Below are positions 60,299 to 64,000 of a stretch of 64,000 bases of DNA, one piece after another; position 1 is the first letter of the stretch, and each line of letters starts with the position of its first letter. The position numbers and the translations under genes were made by a program. This DNA is from an uncultured Alistipes sp. (GTDB lineage: Bacteria; Bacteroidota; Bacteroidia; Bacteroidales; Rikenellaceae): positions 25,300 through 89,299 of the forward strand of contig CANREN010000006.1 in the NCBI GenBank assembly GCA_947629705.1, in the 5' to 3' direction. Under the pieces are notes generated by a model. That model saw only the letters and a program-made list of their open reading frames with translations, did not search any database and was not told where the DNA came from.

Positions 60299-62155
60299 GT
60301 GTTTTCGCGTCTTTGCATAATCTGGGTATTGCTGTCGATGCTGCTGCCGATACCCGCCCGAACCTCCGGGCATCCGTTCATTGGCGGACAGGTAGATTCT
60401 GCAAAGCTCCATGCGAAACCATTCTACAAAGAAGCCGATACATTGGAAACCCGCGTTACCGAACGCAACCAACGGCTCTACGACAGCATCGCATCGAAAA
60501 CCCACCGGACAGCAGTGTCCCGTATGCTCTACCGGCTGCTTTTCGTCGAGCCCCGATTGGATTCCGCCGCCACGGGCGGCATCTACGACGAAACCCGTCT
60601 GCTGGCCCCCTATGCGGGCAAAATCATCGGCGATATCCGGATCGAACAGGAACCGCCATTTTCGCCCGACGGCAGCTGGGTTGAACGAACCGCCAACAAA
60701 CTCCACGCCCCGACCCGAGAACGCATCATCCGCCGCGATCTGCTTTTCAAACCGGGCCAACGCTTCGACCCCGAATTAGCCGTGCGCAGCCAACAGCTGC
60801 TGCTGTCGCGCTCCTACATCTCCGACACCGAAATTTCGATCCAGGTCGACCCGCACGACACGACGCGGATCGACATCACCCTGCACACGCGCGACAGCTG
60901 GACGATCAGCATCGACGCGGCCCTCTACTCCGAAAAACGGACGATGGTGGGTCTGACCGACGGCAACATCCTCGGAACAGGTACCCGCTTCAAGGTCGAG
61001 ACCAACTTCCGGCGCAACGATTTCACCTACGGCGGCAATGTCGTGGGCTACGAAATACCCAACATTCTCGGTTCGTTCTTCAGCTTCGAGGTCGAGGGCG
61101 GGCGCAACTTCTACGAAGACATCCTGCGGATCGGCGTGCGCAAGGAGTTTCTGAAACCGACGGACTACGAGGTCGGCATAACCTTCAGCAACATGCGGAC
61201 GAAAGCGTACTTCATCGAGCGCGATTCGTCGGAGTTGGTCAAGAACCTCAATCTCGATCTGTGGGCAGGCTGGTCGAAGCAGCTCCCGTCGCTCCGTTCG
61301 AGCCTCTTTCTGACCGGCCGCTACAATCACGGCCGGTTCAGCGAACGCCCCGAGGTCGCCGCCGACTACAATCCGGCCCTGCACGATCACGACGATCTGC
61401 TGACGGGCATCGGTCTCTATCGCGAACGCCTCTTCTCGACCAACATGGTCTACGGATTCGGTACCAAGGAGTATGTCGCGACCGGCTACAAGGCCGAGGT
61501 CGTGTCGGGCTACACGTGGGGCGAGTTCGACAATTCGCTCTATCTGGGCATCGGATTCCGAACGGGCGGATTCAAACCGTTCGGTTATCTGATGGGCGGA
61601 TTCACGCTCGGCAGCCATATCGACGACAGCACCGGCGCCTGGAACCGCAGCGCGGTGGACGTCGACGTGCTGTGGTTTTCGAATCTGCTGAACTTCCGGC
61701 GCAACCGCATCCGTCAATTCCTTGCACTCAACTACACGCAGGGCTGGAACCGGAAACAGGGATACAACGAGCGCATCGGTTTCACGAATGAAAACGGGCT
61801 GCAAGCGCTCGACGAATATGCGATCGGCAACAATCGCCTGGTGCTGAACACGGAGACGGTCATGTTCACCCCGATCCAACCCTGGGGCTTCCGCTTCGCC
61901 TTCTTCGGATTCCTCGATGCGGGGACGTTGGGCTATTCGCCCAACCCCTTCAAAAATTCGGGATTCGCCACCTTCGGATTGGGGCTGCGCATCAAGAACG
62001 AACGGTTGATTTTCGGCACGTTCCAGATCCGGTTGGGCATGGCGGTCGGCAAGGGCGGAATAGTCGCCAGCGACTGGTTCAGCCTCTCGAACGCCAAACA
62101 CTTCAACGAATACCGGTTCCGCCCGACACGGCCCGAGATCGTCGGATTCGAGTAA
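60299..62155 (+). CDS. Omp85/BamA-superfamily outer-membrane protein
   Basis: 618 residues from GTG at 60299. Only this start gives a signal peptide (MFSRLCIIWVLLSMLLPIPA). Residues about 105-200 look like POTRA-type repeats (YAGKIIGDIRIEQEPPF, RRDLLFKPGQRFDPELAVRSQQLLLS). Residues about 210-618 form a barrel with LTDGNILGTGTRFKVET, FSFEVEGGRNFYEDI and a terminal strand RPEIVGFE. The role may be in outer-membrane protein or lipoprotein assembly or secretion, but it is not BamA itself (too short, few POTRA repeats). Confidence 0.8.
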   Translation: MFSRLCIIWVLLSMLLPIPARTSGHPFIGGQVDSAKLHAKPFYKEADTLETRVTERNQRLYDSIASKTHRTAVSRMLYRLLFVEPRLDSAATGGIYDETRLLAPYAGKIIGDIRIEQEPPFSPDGSWVERTANKLHAPTRERIIRRDLLFKPGQRFDPELAVRSQQLLLSRSYISDTEISIQVDPHDTTRIDITLHTRDSWTISIDAALYSEKRTMVGLTDGNILGTGTRFKVETNFRRNDFTYGGNVVGYEIPNILGSFFSFEVEGGRNFYEDILRIGVRKEFLKPTDYEVGITFSNMRTKAYFIERDSSELVKNLNLDLWAGWSKQLPSLRSSLFLTGRYNHGRFSERPEVAADYNPALHDHDDLLTGIGLYRERLFSTNMVYGFGTKEYVATGYKAEVVSGYTWGEFDNSLYLGIGFRTGGFKPFGYLMGGFTLGSHIDDSTGAWNRSAVDVDVLWFSNLLNFRRNRIRQFLALNYTQGWNRKQGYNERIGFTNENGLQALDEYAIGNNRLVLNTETVMFTPIQPWGFRFAFFGFLDAGTLGYSPNPFKNSGFATFGLGLRIKNERLIFGTFQIRLGMAVGKGGIVASDWFSLSNAKHFNEYRFRPTRPEIVGFE

Positions 62156-62180
62156 GGAAGGGGGCGACCGTCGGTCATAA

Positions 62181-62214
62181 AAAAGCCTCGCGGTCGATTC
62201 CACGAGGCTTTCGA
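62181..62214. terminator. Bidirectional terminator between the Omp85-like and M56 genes
   Basis: GCCTCG...CGAGGC with AAA/TTT extensions around a GGTCGATTCCA loop. On the minus strand it is followed by TTTTTT, so it mainly serves the M56 gene. Confidence 0.75.
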
Positions 62215-62231
62215 ACGGTTCGTCGGGCCGA

Positions 62232-63989
62232 TCAGTGCTTGTCCGCCTTGTTCCGTTTCTTATCCTTGGTCGTAACGGTAAGCGTCGAAGCCACGCTGCC
62301 GTCGGCCTGTTTGTCCACGATGAACCGCGTATCGTTATCCCCGGTCGTAACGGAAACCGTCGAAGCCACACTGCCGTCGGCCTGTTTGTCCTTTTTGATG
62401 TCGACCGACCGGATACGACGCGCGTCCAATGCCTTCAAATCGGCCTCCGTAGCCTGTTTCCCGTCGATCACGATGAACCGCGTATCGTCCGTCGGCTCGG
62501 TACCGAAGCGGGAATTCAGCGACTGCTGCTTCCACTCGTCGCTTTGGAAATATCGCTCCAACTCCTCCGACTTCTGCTTCCATTCGTCGCTCTGGAAATA
62601 AGCGTCGATCGCCGCCGACATTTTCTCCAACTCCGCCGACTTTTTCTTCAACTCCGCCGAATTTTTCTTCAACTCCTCCCACTTCTGCTTCCATTCGTCG
62701 CTTTGGAAATATCGCTCCAACTCCTCCGACTTCTGCTTCCACTCGTCGCTCTGGAAATAGGCGTCGTTCGCCGCCGACATTTTCTCCAACTCCGCCGAAT
62801 TTTTCTTCAACTCCTCCCACTGCTGCTTCCATTCGTCGCTCTGGAAATATCGCTCCAACTCCTCCCACTTCTGCTTCCACTCGTCGTTTGAAAAATCGGC
62901 ACTCATTTTTTTCTTCGCTTCAGCCAATTTCTCTTTCAAGTCCGGCGCATCCGTTTCATAGTGCACGGCAACGGTATCGTCCTTTATTTTCACACCGGCG
63001 GGCGCCGTGTTGTCCGGTCCGCCGCTCGTCTTGTCGACCCGAGTCGCTGCCTGTTTGTCGGATTTTTCGGCGAAAAGTTCCTCCGTTGCCGAATTTTGCT
63101 TACTTTTGTCCTCGAACACGGGAACATAAACGGTTTCGGCAAAGGCTCCGAGCGCCAATCCCGCGAGCGGCATGGCGAAGAGCGCCTTGGCCCCTGCCCA
63201 CCGCGATGATCTTTTTTGCAACATCATGGTAATACGGTTTTTAAGTTTACTGTGATTGAAGCTGTTGGCGACTGAGTACCACCTCCCGCCAGCAGCCTTT
63301 TTTATCAACAACAACTGGTACTGCCGCGCATCGGCGCCGCTGTTCAGCACCGCTTCGTCGGCTTCGTACTCGTGGATGGCCCGCAGCTCGCGCCGCAGCA
63401 GCCACATTGCCGGATTGAACCATTGCAGGCACCCCGCCACGTCGGTCGCCAGCAAGTCCCACGAATGATGCAGCCGCAGGTGGGCCGTTTCGTGGGTGAT
63501 GATCTCGCGTCCGCATCCAGCATAATCCGCCTCGGAGATCACAATGTAACGCCACCAGCTGAACGACGTCGTCTCCTGCGGCAAGCGGACGAGCACAAAG
63601 CCGTTTTCGAGTTTTTCGCGCCGGCCGCTGCGCACGAGGCGCATCACGCGCCCCACCGAGACGGCCGCAGCGGCGAGCATGGCCAGCGCACCGGCCAGAT
63701 AGAGGCACCCGATGAGCGTCTCCCACGGAAACGGTTCGGCCTCCGGCACCGGCTCGGTCTCGACAAGCGCTATCGGAATATCCGGCAATTCGAATTCGGG
63801 CTGAACCGGATATTCGCGCGTAACGGTGATGACGCAAAAAGGCAGCGCAAACGAAAGCAGGATCGCGCCGAGCACCACCATGCGATTGAACCGGTGCAAA
63901 GTCTCGCGGCTGAGCAACAATTTGAAAAATAGGTAAAAGACGGCCAGGCAAGCCCCGACTTTCAAAGAATAAACCGCCAATCCGTACAT
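62232..63989 (-). CDS. BlaR1/M56-family metallopeptidase with coiled-coil repeats and plug-like tail
   Basis: 585 residues. The N-terminus has several membrane helices (AVYSLKVGACLAVFYLFFKLLL, MVVLGAILLSFALPFCVITV, LIGCLYLAGALAMLAAAAVSV), then the M56 zinc site ITHETAHLRLHHSWD (about 163-177; HExxH) and HEYEADEAVL. A helix near 265-290 probably re-enters the membrane. The C-terminal sensor part is unusual: six copies of a (Y)FQSDEWKQxxEEL coiled-coil unit (about 366-490), then DTRFIVIDGKQATEADLKAL and DTRFIVDKQADGSVASTLTV, reminiscent of a TonB-receptor plug end. A BlaI-type repressor gene would be expected just upstream, outside the window. Confidence 0.85.
   Translation of the reverse strand: MYGLAVYSLKVGACLAVFYLFFKLLLSRETLHRFNRMVVLGAILLSFALPFCVITVTREYPVQPEFELPDIPIALVETEPVPEAEPFPWETLIGCLYLAGALAMLAAAAVSVGRVMRLVRSGRREKLENGFVLVRLPQETTSFSWWRYIVISEADYAGCGREIITHETAHLRLHHSWDLLATDVAGCLQWFNPAMWLLRRELRAIHEYEADEAVLNSGADARQYQLLLIKKAAGGRWYSVANSFNHSKLKNRITMMLQKRSSRWAGAKALFAMPLAGLALGAFAETVYVPVFEDKSKQNSATEELFAEKSDKQAATRVDKTSGGPDNTAPAGVKIKDDTVAVHYETDAPDLKEKLAEAKKKMSADFSNDEWKQKWEELERYFQSDEWKQQWEELKKNSAELEKMSAANDAYFQSDEWKQKSEELERYFQSDEWKQKWEELKKNSAELKKKSAELEKMSAAIDAYFQSDEWKQKSEELERYFQSDEWKQQSLNSRFGTEPTDDTRFIVIDGKQATEADLKALDARRIRSVDIKKDKQADGSVASTVSVTTGDNDTRFIVDKQADGSVASTLTVTTKDKKRNKADKH
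62520..62891 (-). repeat. Tandem coiled-coil-coding repeat in the M56 gene
   Basis: Six copies of a SDEWKQ-centred unit, in two alternating lengths: a 16-residue form (YFQSDEWKQKSEELER) and a longer form carrying KKNSAELEKMSAA between copies. The DNA copies are nearly identical, which suggests recent expansion or gene-conversion upkeep. Confidence 0.85.
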
Positions 63990-64000
63990 TTTCGCTCCTC

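Overview
The window looks like chromosome of a Bacteroidales bacterium, most likely a Rikenellaceae/Alistipes-type gut commensal. The base composition is fairly G+C-rich. Nearly every transcription unit is preceded by the Bacteroidetes housekeeping promoter (-33 TTTG / -7 TAnnTTTG), ribosome binding sites are weak, and the tRNA genes lack an encoded CCA. The gene set fits the phylum: complete nqrABCDEF, a DUF3822-rsmD pair, a fimbrillin lipoprotein, PorT-like barrels, and a DksA-like protein with a degenerate finger. The genus is inferred from style and was not tested. Almost all of the window is core genome. I see no phage, integrase, transposase or CRISPR array.

Layout. 1-580: a phage-repressor-like regulator running off the left edge, then tRNA-Arg(CCG). 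580-8.3 kb: typA, aroB, panB, a SPOUT methyltransferase, an outer-membrane barrel and glnS. 8.3-15 kb: a genome-maintenance block (mutS, a uracil-DNA-glycosylase-family protein, a RecD-like helicase) divergent from a membrane protein-DUF3822-rsmD operon. 15-17.6 kb: tRNA-Asp(GTC) behind a repeat-filled leader, a fimbrillin lipoprotein, and a small lipoprotein behind what looks like a sigma-54 promoter. 17.6-22 kb: a minus-strand run (decayed MFS transporter, barrel, phoH, pepD, lipid kinase). 22-26 kb: der, trmN6, a DUF4831-like gene and a DNA alkylation repair protein. 26-33 kb: thioredoxin, an epimerase with a changed catalytic residue, then the envelope operon M23-like protein-dxr-rseP-lipoprotein-radA. 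33.3-39.6 kb: the Na+-pumping NADH:quinone oxidoreductase operon, whose NqrC carries an N-terminal rubredoxin-like domain. 39.6-42 kb: tatD-tcdA-hydroxyacid dehydrogenase. 42.3-46.6 kb: gpmI and alaS. 46.6-49.7 kb: two M23 peptidases, an MmcQ/YjbR protein and a HAD phosphatase with an internal repeat. 49.7-56.2 kb: AsmA-like protein, glycosyltransferase, ABC exporter and acetyltransferase. 56.2-64 kb: ileS, a DksA-like protein, an Omp85-like barrel and a BlaR1/M56 sensor protease with a coiled-coil repeat.

The parts that ordinary annotation does not explain are mostly regulatory. About 75-bp promoter-plus-hairpin modules sit in tandem (three promoters each) upstream of the envelope operon and of tatD, with a related single copy before the glycosyltransferase. 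There is also a REP-like two-hairpin element in two copies, an array of TTCCRAG motifs in the tRNA-Asp leader, and several starts that appear leaderless. The strongest protein-level oddities are the rubredoxin-NqrC fusion and the M56 protease with its repeated coiled coil and TonB-plug-like tail.
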